Both the position numbers and the translations under genes were made by a program. 12,958 bases of DNA from Planctomycetota bacterium (GTDB lineage: Bacteria > Planctomycetota > Planctomycetia > Isosphaerales > Isosphaeraceae), in contig JAKBCQ010000012.1 of the NCBI GenBank assembly GCA_021807585.1, forward strand, positions 1 to 12,958. The letters are read 5' to 3'. Each line of letters opens with the position of its first letter. Positions within the stretch are counted from its first letter, which is position 1. The notes beneath the pieces are model-generated. The model was not told the DNA's origin, did not search any database, and saw nothing but the letters and a program-made list of their open reading frames with translations. This document shows, piece after piece, positions 5,472 through 12,958 of this stretch.

Positions 5472-6437
5472 ATGCAGCTTGAGACGCTCAAAATCTTTTG
5501 CGATGTCGTGCGGTGGGCGAGCTTCTCGCGCGGCGCTCGGGAAAACGAGATTTCCCAGTCGTCGGCGAGCCAGGCTGTGCACCAGCTTGAATCGCGTCTG
5601 GGCGTTAAGTTGATCGATCGATCGAAGCGTCCGCTCGTCCTCACTCCCCAGGGGAAGGTGTATTACGAGGGATGCAAAGATCTCGTCGAGCGTTATATGG
5701 AGGTTGAGAACCGCGTGAAGGCGCTCCACGACGAGCACAACGTGGTGGGAACGGTGACGGTGGCTTCGATCTATTCGGTCGGGCTGAGTCACATGACGCG
5801 CTTCGTTCAAAGGTTCATGCAAACGTACCCCGGCGCGAAGGTGAAGCTCGAATTCCTCCATCCGACGCGGGTCGTTGAAAGCGTGCTTTCCGAAGACGCC
5901 GATCTGGGGCTCGTTTCGTACCCCAAGCGGCGTCCCGAACTCAATGTGACTCCCTGGCGCGACGAACCGATGACTTTGGTCGTCTACCCGAGGCATCCGC
6001 TCGCGAGTTTCGATTCGATTCCCGTCGATCGGTTGACGGGTGAACGATTCGTCTCATTTGATGAAGATCTGTCGATTCGTCGTGCGATCGACCGGTATTT
6101 ACGCTCTCAGAATGTTCATGTGGAAAATTCGCTTCAGTTCGACAATATCGAGAACATCAAGCGAGCCGTCGAATCCGAAGCGGGGGTCGCGATTCTCCCC
6201 CTGGCGACTATCGAGCGGGAATTGAGGGCGGGAACCCTGGCCGCGGTCGCGCTCGCGGGTCCGCCTCTCTCTCGGCCGATCGCGATCATCCACAAGCGAA
6301 GCAAGCAATTGGGATTGACCGCATCGCGTTTTTTCAAGCTGTTGACGGACGAGGGATCCCGCGACGGCGACGTTCGGGCGTCGATCGCGGAGGACGGCCT
6401 CGAACGACGCCCAAAACCCGAACCTCAACCCGTCTAA
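5472..6437 (+). CDS. LysR-family transcriptional regulator
   Basis: The 321-residue LysR-type regulator has a winged HTH at residues 1-60 (MQLETLKIFCDVVR at the start, then NEISQSSASQAVHQLESRLG and the wing LTPQGKVYYEG). A linker helix follows (about 65-90), then a periplasmic-binding-protein-like effector domain (about 94-292) with GTVTVASIYSVGL opening its first lobe. The C-terminal 29 residues (DEGSRDGD...PKPEPQPV) are a charged, probably disordered tail. The frame is open from 5358, but LysR proteins begin at the MQLETLKIF-type motif and a promoter lies within the extension, so 5472 is used. The Shine-Dalgarno site is weak. It sits 141 bases upstream of gltB in the same orientation. In Bacillus subtilis the LysR protein GltC activates gltAB, so a similar role is a reasonable positional guess, but the sequence does not show the effector or target. 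Confidence 0.9.
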   Translation: MQLETLKIFCDVVRWASFSRGARENEISQSSASQAVHQLESRLGVKLIDRSKRPLVLTPQGKVYYEGCKDLVERYMEVENRVKALHDEHNVVGTVTVASIYSVGLSHMTRFVQRFMQTYPGAKVKLEFLHPTRVVESVLSEDADLGLVSYPKRRPELNVTPWRDEPMTLVVYPRHPLASFDSIPVDRLTGERFVSFDEDLSIRRAIDRYLRSQNVHVENSLQFDNIENIKRAVESEAGVAILPLATIERELRAGTLAAVALAGPPLSRPIAIIHKRSKQLGLTASRFFKLLTDEGSRDGDVRASIAEDGLERRPKPEPQPV

Positions 6438-6460
6438 CTTCGGGCGTACGAAGTCCGATT

Positions 6461-6506
6461 CGACCCTCCGGCGACCCGTCGACCATGAATCGCCAAAAGC
6501 GGTCGA
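6461..6506. promoter_or_regulatory. Candidate regulator-binding region upstream of gltB
   Basis: TCGACC (6479-6484) and GGTCGA (6501-6506) form a 6-bp inverted repeat with arm centres 22 bp apart, two helical turns. The second arm covers the -35 position of the gltB promoter, which has no good -35 hexamer. CGACC also occurs directly at 6461, 6472 and 6480. The layout suits an activator such as a LysR protein. The identity of the binder is inferred from context only. Confidence 0.4.
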
Positions 6507-6520
6507 TATGAACAACAACA

Positions 6521-6529
6521 TGGTATAAT
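6521..6529 (+). promoter_or_regulatory. Extended -10 promoter of gltBD
   Basis: TGGTATAAT is a perfect TATAAT with the TG-N extension. The hexamer 17 bases upstream (GGTCGA) is a poor -35, so recognition probably relies on the extended -10 and/or an activator. Transcription would start near 6536, 43 bases before the gltB ATG. AGGAAAGG at 6562-6569 is the likely ribosome binding site. Confidence 0.65.
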
Positions 6530-6578
6530 CACGCGATTTGATTTGTGCCGCAACGGCGTGTAGGAAAGGCGAAGTACG

Positions 6579-9500
6579 ATGAGCTCAGGACAAATTCCTC
6601 CCCAAGGCCTGTACGATCCCGCTTACGAGCACGACGCGTGCGGCGTCGGCTTCGTCGTCGACCTGAAAGGACGCAAAACGCACAAATTGGTGCGCGACGG
6701 TTTGACGGCTCTCGTCAATCTCGACCACCGGGGAGCGTGCGGTTGCGAAGACAACACCGGCGACGGCGCCGGAATCCTCATCCAAATTCCCCACGCGTTC
6801 CTCGCCAAACGCTGCGCCGCGATCGGAATCGATCTGCCCGACCCCGAACGGTACGGCGTGGGATCGTTCTTCACCTCCCCCGACGCCGATCAACAAACCT
6901 TCGGCATGAAATTATTTGAATCGATCGTGGCCGAAGAGGGGCAAGCCTTTCTCGGTTGGCGTCCGCTGAAAACGGACAACTCGACGCTCGGCCCAAGCGC
7001 ACGAGCCGTCGAACCGACGATGTTCCACGCGATCGTCGGCCGAAGCGGCAAAACCAAAGACGCCGACGCCTTCGAACGCAAGCTCTACGTCATCCGTAAG
7101 CGGTTCGAAGCCGCGATCGTCGATTCCGGGCTCGACGATCATAAATTCTTTTACTTCTCGAGTCTGTCGTGCCGCGTCGTCGTGTATAAAGGAATGCTCA
7201 CACCGGCGCAATTGGGCGCCTACTTCGCCGACGATCTCGCCGACCCCGACCTGACGAGCGCGCTTGCGCTTTATCACTCAAGATTCAGCACCAACACCTT
7301 CCCAAGCTGGGAATTGGCGCACCCGTATCGGATGATCGCGCACAACGGCGAAATCAACACCCTGCGCGGCAACATCAACTGGATGACGGCGCGCGAGGCG
7401 CTTTTTGAAAGCAAAGTGTTCGAACCCGGCGACGTCGCCAAATTGACCCCGATCATCCGCGAGGGACTCTCCGACACCGCGTGCCTCGACAACGCGATCG
7501 AACTCCTCGTCCGCGCCGGCTACTCGCTCCCCCACGCGATGATGACCCTCATCCCCGAGGCGTGGGAAAATCATGAAACCATGTCTCAAAGTAAAAAGGA
7601 TTTTTATAAGTATTATTCGTGCCTGATGGAGCCTTGGGACGGTCCCGCGTCGATCGGCTTCACCGACGGCAAGACGATCGGCGCCGTTCTCGACCGCAAC
7701 GGTCTCCGTCCTTCGCGGTACTGGGTGACGACCGACGGCCTCGTGATCATGGCGTCCGAGGTCGGCGTTCTCGACATTCCCCCCGATCGAATTCTCAAGA
7801 AAGGGCGTCTGGAACCGGGGAAGATGTTCTTGATCGATCTCGACGAGGGACGGATCGTCGACGACGACGAACTCAAGCATCGGATCGCGTCGGCGAAGCC
7901 TTACGGTCGCTGGCTCGCCGAGAACCTCGTTTCGCTCGATGATCTTCCCGAGGCGCCCCACGTTCCCGGTCCCAATCACGAAACGCTCTTGCATCGTCAA
8001 CAGGCGTACGGATACACGCTTGAAGATCTTAAGTACATCTTGGCGCCGATGACGAACAACGGCGAAGAGGCCGTCGGGTCGATGGGAACCGACACCCCGC
8101 TCGCGGTCCTCTCGGATCGGTCGCAACCGTTGTTTAATTACTTTAAACAGTTGTTCGCGCAGGTAACAAACCCGCCGCTCGACGCGATCCGCGAGGAACT
8201 CGTCACTTCGGTGCTGACCGCGACCGGAAGCGAGGGAAACCTGCTCGAGCCGACCCCCAAGAGCTGCAAGCTGATCGCGCTCGAAACTCCGATCCTCGAC
8301 AACGACGAACTCGCCAAACTCAAGCTCCTCGACGGGTCGAACGGATTCAAATCGGCCGCTTTGTCAATGTTATTCCAGGCGTCCGAGGGGGCGAAGGGGC
8401 TCGAACGAGCCCTCGACCTGCTTTTCGACCGCGCCGTCGAGGCGATCCAAAACGGCGCAAATTTGATCATCCTTTCACATCGCGGGATCGACGCCAAGAA
8501 CGCGCCGATTCCTTCGTTGCTCGCTTGCTCGGGGCTGCATCATCATCTGGTGCGGCGGGGGATGCGAACCCGCGCCGGGCTCGTGATCGAAGCCGGAGAC
8601 GCCCGCGAGGTGCACCATTTCGCGCTCCTCCTCGGCTACGGCGCGGGATCGATCAACCCCTACGTCGCGTTTGAAACGCTCGACGACATGATCCAACAAG
8701 GGCAAATCAAGCCCGAGATCGACCACGCCGAGGCGGTCAAACGCTATCGCAAGGCGATCAAGAAGGGGGTCGTCAAGGTGATGTCCAAAATGGGCATCAG
8801 CACGATCCAAAGCTACCGAGGCGCTCAAATCTTTGAGGCGATCGGCCTTTCACGTGAATTTGTGGACAAGTATTTTGACAAGACCGCGTCGCGAATCGGC
8901 GGAGTCGGCCTTGAAGAGATCGCCGCCGAGACGCTCCATCATCACGGTCGCGCCTACTCGAACGTCGAGGTCGGCCCGTCGCTGCTCGATTGGGGGGGCC
9001 AATACCAGTGGCGACGCGACGGCGAATACCACCTGTTCAATCCCGAAACGGTCTACCGCCTCCAACACGCGACCCGATCGGGACGGTACGAGATCTTTAA
9101 ATCGTACACCAAGGCCGTCGACGAACAAAACGAACGCCATTGCACGCTTCGAGGTTTGTTCAATTTTAAAAAAGGCCTGCGCAAACCCGTGCCGATCGAC
9201 GAGGTCGAACCGATCGAGTCGATCGTCAAGCGATTCGCGACCGGGGCGATGTCGTACGGGTCGATCAGCGCCGAGGCGCACGAGACGCTCGCGATCGCGA
9301 TGAATCGACTCGGCGGGAAAAGCAACACCGGCGAAGGGGGCGAAGACCCGCGCCGGTACGTCCCCGACGCCGGCGGCGACAGCCGCAAAAGCGCCATCAA
9401 ACAGGTCGCCTCGGGGCGGTTCGGCGTCACGAGCGAATACCTGGTCAGCGCCGAGGAGATCCAGATCAAAATGGCGCAGGGCGCCAAGCCGGGGGAGGGG

Positions 9501-11153
9501 GGGCAATTACCCGGCCACAAGGTTTGGCCGTGGATCGCCAAGGTGCGCTTTTCGACCCCGGGCGTCGCTCTGATCAGTCCCCCTCCTCATCACGACATCT
9601 ACTCGATCGAGGATCTGGCGCAACTGATCCACGATTTAAAGAATGCGAATCCAAAAGCGCGGATCAGCGTCAAGCTCGTCGCCGAGGTCGGCGTGGGAAC
9701 GGTCGCCGCGGGGGTCGCCAAGGCGCACAGCGACGTCGTCTTGATCAGCGGCCACGACGGCGGTACGGGTGCGAGCCCGCTCACTTCGCTGAAACACGCG
9801 GGAATCCCTTGGGAACTCGGCCTCGCCGAAACGCAACAGACGCTTGTCATCAACCGGCTGCGCGATCGAATCGTCGTTCAAACCGACGGTCAGCTCAAAA
9901 CCGGGCGCGACGTCGTCGTCGCGGCGCTCCTGGGCGCCGAGGAATACGGCTTCGCCACCGCGCCGCTGGTCGTCATGGGTTGCGTCATGATGCGCGTTTG
10001 CCATCTCGATACGTGCCCCGTCGGCATCGCCACCCAAAACCCCAAGCTCCGCGAAAAGTTCCAGGGTAAAGCAGAACATGTGATCAACTTTTTCAAATTT
10101 ATCGCGCAAGAGGTTCGCGAATTGATGGCGGAGCTCGGCTTCAAGACGATCGACGAGATGATCGGCCGCAGCGACCTGCTCGAGATGAACCGCGCGATCG
10201 CGCACTACAAGGCGAAAGGCCTCGATTTCAGCAAGATCTTCCATCGTCCCGCGGTCGATCCCGGAGTCTCGGTGCGGAGGGTGCGCGAACAGGATCACGG
10301 CCTCGCGCAATCGCTCGATCTCACCGAGATCGTCCCGCGCTGCGCCGCTGCGATCGAACGCGGCGAACCCGTTTCGTTCGAGCTGCCGATCCGCAACGTG
10401 CATCGGACCGTCGGCACGATTCTCGGCTCCGAAGTCACTCGTCGTCGCGGCGGCGCGGGCCTCCCCGACGACACGATCAAAATCAAGCTCAAGGGGTCCG
10501 CGGGCCAAAGCCTGGGGGCGTTCCTGCCCCGTGGAATCACGATCGCGCTCGAGGGAGACGCGAATGATTATATCGGCAAAGGTTTGTCGGGCGGTAAGTT
10601 GATCGTTTATCCCCCCAAGTCGGCTCGGTTCGTCGCCGAGGAGAACGTGCTGATCGGCAACGTGGCTCTTTACGGCGCGACGGCGGGGAGAGCGTTCTTC
10701 CGCGGTCGAGCCGGCGAACGTTTCTGCGTGCGGAACAGCGGCGCGATGGCGGTCGTCGAAGGAACCGGCGATCATGGATGTGAATATATGACCGGCGGCG
10801 TCGCGGTCGTCGTCGGCCCGACGGGGCGCAACTTCGCCGCGGGGATGAGCGGAGGGTCGGCGTTCGTCTTCGACGAATCGGGCGATTTCGCCTCCCGCTG
10901 CAACCTCGAGATGGTCGATCTCGAGCCGTTCCAGGACCCCGACGATTGGGAGATCGTCCGCGATCTGCTGATCCAGCACGCGGGCTACACCGGCAGCGAA
11001 GTCGCGGCCCGGATTTTAAACGATTGGGATTGGGCGGTCGGCAAGTTCGTCAAGGTGATGCCGATCGATTATCGACGCGTCCTCGAAGAACAAAAACGGC
11101 TCCGCGCGGAAGCTCCCGCGTCCGGGTTGCAAGTGGAGGTGAGCGGTGGGTAA
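6579..11153 (+). CDS. gltB: Glutamate synthase (NADPH) large subunit
   Basis: The 1524-residue alpha subunit of bacterial glutamate synthase releases ammonia from glutamine, channels it internally and makes glutamate from 2-oxoglutarate on FMN. A propeptide of 20 residues precedes the catalytic Cys21 (HDAC-GVGF), the nucleophile of the class II amidotransferase domain (about 21-420). The central domain extends to about 800. The FMN synthase domain (about 860-1240) contains [13 protein letters not shown] near 880, [10 protein letters not shown] near 1057, and the 3Fe-4S ligands C1135, C1141 and C1146 in CX5CX4C spacing. The C-terminal GXGXG beta-helix domain is about 1281-1480. Length and all key residues are normal for the family. 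The start is supported by AGGAAAGG nine bases upstream and by the usual short propeptide. It forms an operon with gltD, which overlaps its last 8 bases. Cytoplasmic; part of ammonium assimilation with glutamine synthetase. Confidence 0.98.
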   Translation: MSSGQIPPQGLYDPAYEHDACGVGFVVDLKGRKTHKLVRDGLTALVNLDHRGACGCEDNTGDGAGILIQIPHAFLAKRCAAIGIDLPDPERYGVGSFFTSPDADQQTFGMKLFESIVAEEGQAFLGWRPLKTDNSTLGPSARAVEPTMFHAIVGRSGKTKDADAFERKLYVIRKRFEAAIVDSGLDDHKFFYFSSLSCRVVVYKGMLTPAQLGAYFADDLADPDLTSALALYHSRFSTNTFPSWELAHPYRMIAHNGEINTLRGNINWMTAREALFESKVFEPGDVAKLTPIIREGLSDTACLDNAIELLVRAGYSLPHAMMTLIPEAWENHETMSQSKKDFYKYYSCLMEPWDGPASIGFTDGKTIGAVLDRNGLRPSRYWVTTDGLVIMASEVGVLDIPPDRILKKGRLEPGKMFLIDLDEGRIVDDDELKHRIASAKPYGRWLAENLVSLDDLPEAPHVPGPNHETLLHRQQAYGYTLEDLKYILAPMTNNGEEAVGSMGTDTPLAVLSDRSQPLFNYFKQLFAQVTNPPLDAIREELVTSVLTATGSEGNLLEPTPKSCKLIALETPILDNDELAKLKLLDGSNGFKSAALSMLFQASEGAKGLERALDLLFDRAVEAIQNGANLIILSHRGIDAKNAPIPSLLACSGLHHHLVRRGMRTRAGLVIEAGDAREVHHFALLLGYGAGSINPYVAFETLDDMIQQGQIKPEIDHAEAVKRYRKAIKKGVVKVMSKMGISTIQSYRGAQIFEAIGLSREFVDKYFDKTASRIGGVGLEEIAAETLHHHGRAYSNVEVGPSLLDWGGQYQWRRDGEYHLFNPETVYRLQHATRSGRYEIFKSYTKAVDEQNERHCTLRGLFNFKKGLRKPVPIDEVEPIESIVKRFATGAMSYGSISAEAHETLAIAMNRLGGKSNTGEGGEDPRRYVPDAGGDSRKSAIKQVASGRFGVTSEYLVSAEEIQIKMAQGAKPGEGGQLPGHKVWPWIAKVRFSTPGVALISPPPHHDIYSIEDLAQLIHDLKNANPKARISVKLVAEVGVGTVAAGVAKAHSDVVLISGHDGGTGASPLTSLKHAGIPWELGLAETQQTLVINRLRDRIVVQTDGQLKTGRDVVVAALLGAEEYGFATAPLVVMGCVMMRVCHLDTCPVGIATQNPKLREKFQGKAEHVINFFKFIAQEVRELMAELGFKTIDEMIGRSDLLEMNRAIAHYKAKGLDFSKIFHRPAVDPGVSVRRVREQDHGLAQSLDLTEIVPRCAAAIERGEPVSFELPIRNVHRTVGTILGSEVTRRRGGAGLPDDTIKIKLKGSAGQSLGAFLPRGITIALEGDANDYIGKGLSGGKLIVYPPKSARFVAEENVLIGNVALYGATAGRAFFRGRAGERFCVRNSGAMAVVEGTGDHGCEYMTGGVAVVVGPTGRNFAAGMSGGSAFVFDESGDFASRCNLEMVDLEPFQDPDDWEIVRDLLIQHAGYTGSEVAARILNDWDWAVGKFVKVMPIDYRRVLEEQKRLRAEAPASGLQVEVSGG
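11135..11142 (+). promoter_or_regulatory. Ribosome binding site of gltD inside the gltB end
   Basis: GGAGGTGA lies within the last codons of gltB, with GGAGG ending six bases before the GTG at 11146. It fixes this GTG as the gltD start and suggests translational coupling. Confidence 0.8.
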
Positions 11154-12618
11154 GCCGACGGGATTTTTGGAATTATCACGTGAGACTCCGACACGGCGTC
11201 CTGTCGCCGAGCGGTTGCGCGATTTTCTCGAGGTTTACAACCCGTTTCCCGAAGAGAAGATGCGCGCCCAGGGGGCTCGCTGTATGGATTGCGGCGTGCC
11301 GTTTTGTCATCAGGGGTGCCCGCTGGGGAATTTGATTCCCGATTGGAACGACCTTGTTTATCGCGATCAATGGAAGGCGGCTCTCGATCGACTGCACGCG
11401 ACGAATAACTTCCCCGAGTTCACCGGCAAGCTCTGTCCCGCTCCGTGCGAGGCGTCGTGCGTTTTGGGAATCAACGACGATCCCGTGACGATCAAGCAGA
11501 TCGAGGCGGGCATTATCGAACGGGGTTGGGACGAAGGTTGGGTCGTCCCCCAGCCGCCGCTCGTCCGCACGGGAAAGAACGTCGCGGTCGTCGGCTCGGG
11601 CCCCGCGGGGCTCGCCGCGGCGCAGCAGCTCGCCCGCGCCGGGCACTCGGTGACCGTCTTCGAACGCGCCGATCGGATCGGCGGACTCCTCCGTTACGGC
11701 ATCCCCGATTTTAAAATGGAAAAGCGACACCTCGACCGCAGGCTCTGCCAGATGGAGGCCGAGGGGGTCGTCTTTCGCGCAGGCGTAAACATCGGCGTGG
11801 ATATCACGGGTAACGATCTGCTTAAGCAATTCGACGCGGTCTGCCTGTGTTGCGGATCGACGCGACCCCGCGACCTGCCGATCGAGGGACGAAACCTCGC
11901 CGGCGTCCACTTCGCAATGGAGTACCTGCCGCTCCAAAACCGCAAGGTCGCGGGCGATTCGATCCCCGACGATCGATTTATCTCAGCCAAAGATAAAAAT
12001 GTGATAATTATCGGCGGGGGAGACACCGGCGCCGATTGCCTGGGCACGGCGCACCGCCAAGGATGCAAAAGCGTTCATCAGTTTGAGATCGTCCCTCGTC
12101 CCCCCGACGACCGCGCCCCGAACAACCCCTGGCCGCAGTGGTCGAACGTCTTTCGCGTCTCCTCGGCTCACGAAGAGGGAGGAATCCGCGAGTACCAGAT
12201 CAACACGCGTCGATTCCTCGGAGTCAAGGGCCGCGTGACGGCGCTCGAGACCGTCAAGGTCGAGATGAAAATCGTCGAAGGCAAGCCCCGCTTCGTCGAC
12301 GTCCCGGGGAGCGAAAAGATTTTTCCCGCCGACCTCGTCCTCCTCGCGATGGGTTTCGTCGGACCCGAAAAGGAAGGGCTGATCGAACAACTCGGCGTCG
12401 ATCTCGATTCCCTGGGAAACGTCAAAGCCGACGCCGAAAAACGGACCAACGTCCCCGGCGTTTACACCGCGGGCGACATGACTCGAGGCCAAAGCCTCAT
12501 CGTCTGGGCGATCGCCGAGGGACGACACGCCGCGGCTTCGATCGATAAACATCTGATGAACCGCTTAGAACTCCCCGCTCCGCTTGCGCTCGGAAACAAT
12601 CAACGACCGTTCGCTTGA
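11146..12618 (+). CDS. gltD: Glutamate synthase (NADPH) small subunit
   Basis: The 490-residue beta subunit takes electrons from NADPH on FAD and passes them through 4Fe-4S clusters to the GltB FMN. The N-terminal cysteine set is complete: C46, C49, C54 and C58 ([13 protein letters not shown]) and C97, C101 and C105 (CPAPCEASC). The FAD Rossmann motif VVGSGPAG is at about 148-155, followed by [20 protein letters not shown]. The NADPH-binding motif [11 protein letters not shown] is at about 288-298. The C-terminal FAD motif [19 protein letters not shown] is at 438-456. The start is GTG, eight bases before the end of gltB, with a strong Shine-Dalgarno site. The length is typical of bacterial GltD. 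The family also includes GltD-like subunits of other oxidoreductases, but pairing with a full GltB makes this assignment secure. The two genes share one promoter and a terminator 30 bases downstream. Confidence 0.98.
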   Translation: MGKPTGFLELSRETPTRRPVAERLRDFLEVYNPFPEEKMRAQGARCMDCGVPFCHQGCPLGNLIPDWNDLVYRDQWKAALDRLHATNNFPEFTGKLCPAPCEASCVLGINDDPVTIKQIEAGIIERGWDEGWVVPQPPLVRTGKNVAVVGSGPAGLAAAQQLARAGHSVTVFERADRIGGLLRYGIPDFKMEKRHLDRRLCQMEAEGVVFRAGVNIGVDITGNDLLKQFDAVCLCCGSTRPRDLPIEGRNLAGVHFAMEYLPLQNRKVAGDSIPDDRFISAKDKNVIIIGGGDTGADCLGTAHRQGCKSVHQFEIVPRPPDDRAPNNPWPQWSNVFRVSSAHEEGGIREYQINTRRFLGVKGRVTALETVKVEMKIVEGKPRFVDVPGSEKIFPADLVLLAMGFVGPEKEGLIEQLGVDLDSLGNVKADAEKRTNVPGVYTAGDMTRGQSLIVWAIAEGRHAAASIDKHLMNRLELPAPLALGNNQRPFA

Positions 12619-12650
12619 TAGAATCGACAACTCTCTTGCATCCAAATGCG

Positions 12651-12691
12651 ACGGCGCTTCGAGATCGAACTCGACGCGCCGTGGTTTTTTT
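12651..12691 (+). terminator. Intrinsic terminator of the gltBD operon
   Basis: The stem ACGGCGC (12651-12657) / GCGCCGT (12676-12682) continues, after one mismatch and a T-A pair, into CGAG/CTCG with loop ATCGAA. GG and seven T residues (12685-12691) follow. It lies 33 bases after the gltD stop. It would not work as a terminator for the convergent minus-strand gene, because no T-tract follows the hairpin on that strand. Confidence 0.88.
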
Positions 12692-12710
12692 AATCATTCA
12701 ATATTCAACA

Positions 12711-12728
12711 ATCTTGATTATTCAAGAT
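12711..12728. repeat. Small hairpin spanning the stop codon of the phosphodiesterase-like gene
   Basis: ATCTTGA (12711-12717) and TCAAGAT (12722-12728) are perfect reverse complements around a TTAT loop that contains the stop codon. The stem is only 7 bp and AT-rich, with no T-tract directly after it on the minus strand, so it is not called a terminator. Confidence 0.4.
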
Positions 12729-12958
12729 ATCCAAGTTCGGCGAGCCGTTTTTCGATCACCGCCTGTTCCTCGGCGGTGTAATCGAACTGCGGCTTGTGCG
12801 GGCCCGTGTAGCCCGAAGATGCGCCGTCGGTCCTGGTTTTATGCCCCGCGAGCGGGTGTTTGGCGGCGACGATCGGCTTCCCCTGGATATACTCCGGAAT
12901 CGGTTCGCCAAGGAGGTTGAGTATCGTCGGGGCGATGTCGCGAAGTTCGGCCGAAAGC
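12718..12958 (-). CDS. Alkaline-phosphatase-superfamily (type I phosphodiesterase-like) protein, C-terminal end
   Basis: Seventy-nine complete codons plus one base, ending at TAA (12720-12718); the gene continues past the right edge. LRDIAPTILNLLGEPIPEY followed by IQGKPI is the conserved C-terminal segment of the alkaline phosphatase/sulfatase/type I phosphodiesterase superfamily, where D-I-x-P-T-I/V-L marks the last strand and helix of the core. The tail is YTAEEQAVIEKR then LAELGYLE, matching the Y-x-x-E-E...RL-x-x-LGYLE ending I recall from planctomycete phosphodiesterase/nucleotide pyrophosphatase proteins. The metal-binding residues and the nucleophile lie outside the window, so substrate and activity cannot be given. 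The gene converges on gltBD across a 99-base gap and is unlikely to share regulation with it. Confidence 0.8.
   Translation of the reverse strand, partial: LSAELRDIAPTILNLLGEPIPEYIQGKPIVAAKHPLAGHKTRTDGASSGYTGPHKPQFDYTAEEQAVIEKRLAELGYLE

Noticed and set aside
5610..5625. GATCGATCGATCGA run inside the LysR gene
   Set aside because: It encodes normal protein (LIDRSK) and reflects the general abundance of CGATCG words in this genome rather than a site.
6437..6454. Hairpin ACTTCG-GGCGTA-CGAAGT directly after the LysR stop as a terminator
   Set aside because: The stem is only 6 bp and no T-tract follows, so termination is not supported.
7278..8126. A 282-codon minus-strand frame antisense to gltB
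   Set aside because: Same reasoning: Arg/Val-rich shadow of a conserved amidotransferase domain.
9636..10979. A 447-codon minus-strand frame antisense to gltB
   Set aside because: Long antisense frames are expected opposite GC-rich codons. The gltB motifs on the plus strand are continuous and unmistakable here.
1..12958. CRISPR array, tRNA, rRNA or insertion sequence
   Set aside because: No regularly spaced repeats, cloverleaf, conserved rRNA segments, transposase motifs or terminal inverted repeats were seen on reading both strands.

Overview
The window looks like a piece of a moderately GC-rich bacterial chromosome, most probably from a planctomycete. This is an inference from four things: a BlaI-type repressor paired with a multi-domain M56 (BlaR1-like) membrane protease, an alkaline-phosphatase/phosphodiesterase-type protein ending in a planctomycete-style ELGYLE tail, frequent absence of strong Shine-Dalgarno sites, and abundant CGATCG-type words. 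No rRNA, tRNA, CRISPR array or recognisable insertion sequence was seen.

Layout. (1) Positions 1-1480, minus strand, visibly AT-richer than the rest: a 381-residue XRE-HTH/ImmA-IrrE metallopeptidase fusion (182-1327) with its own promoter. It is followed by the first 40 codons of an unrecognised gene that runs off the left edge (120 to 1) and has a good ribosome binding site. This is a stress/phage-type regulatory module at the edge of a possible accessory region. (2) Positions 1612-5158, minus strand: a two-gene operon with a -35/-10 promoter, a perfect 16-bp palindrome just downstream of the expected transcription start, a BlaI/MecI-family repressor (GTG start), and, overlapping it by 4 bp, a 989-residue protein. 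That protein fuses a BlaR1-like M56 zinc-protease membrane module to a complete HlyD/RND-type efflux adaptor in the place where BlaR1 carries its beta-lactam sensor. An intrinsic terminator closes the operon, so no pump gene is co-transcribed. (3) Positions 5159-6437: a 350-bp intergenic region with palindromes, then a LysR-family regulator on the plus strand. (4) Positions 6438-12691, plus strand: an extended -10 promoter preceded by a spaced inverted repeat, then gltB and gltD, the two subunits of NADPH-type glutamate synthase, overlapping by 8 bp and ended by a strong terminator. (5) Positions 12718-12958, minus strand: the C-terminal end of an alkaline-phosphatase-superfamily protein, convergent with gltD.

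How it fits together. GltB takes glutamine amide nitrogen and 2-oxoglutarate to glutamate, using electrons that GltD draws from NADPH. The LysR gene directly upstream is a positional candidate for a GltC-like regulator. The BlaI/M56-HlyD pair is best read as a repressor plus a transmembrane protease sensor whose input domain is an efflux adaptor. The signal and the full regulon cannot be read from this window. This sensor architecture is the most unusual thing here.
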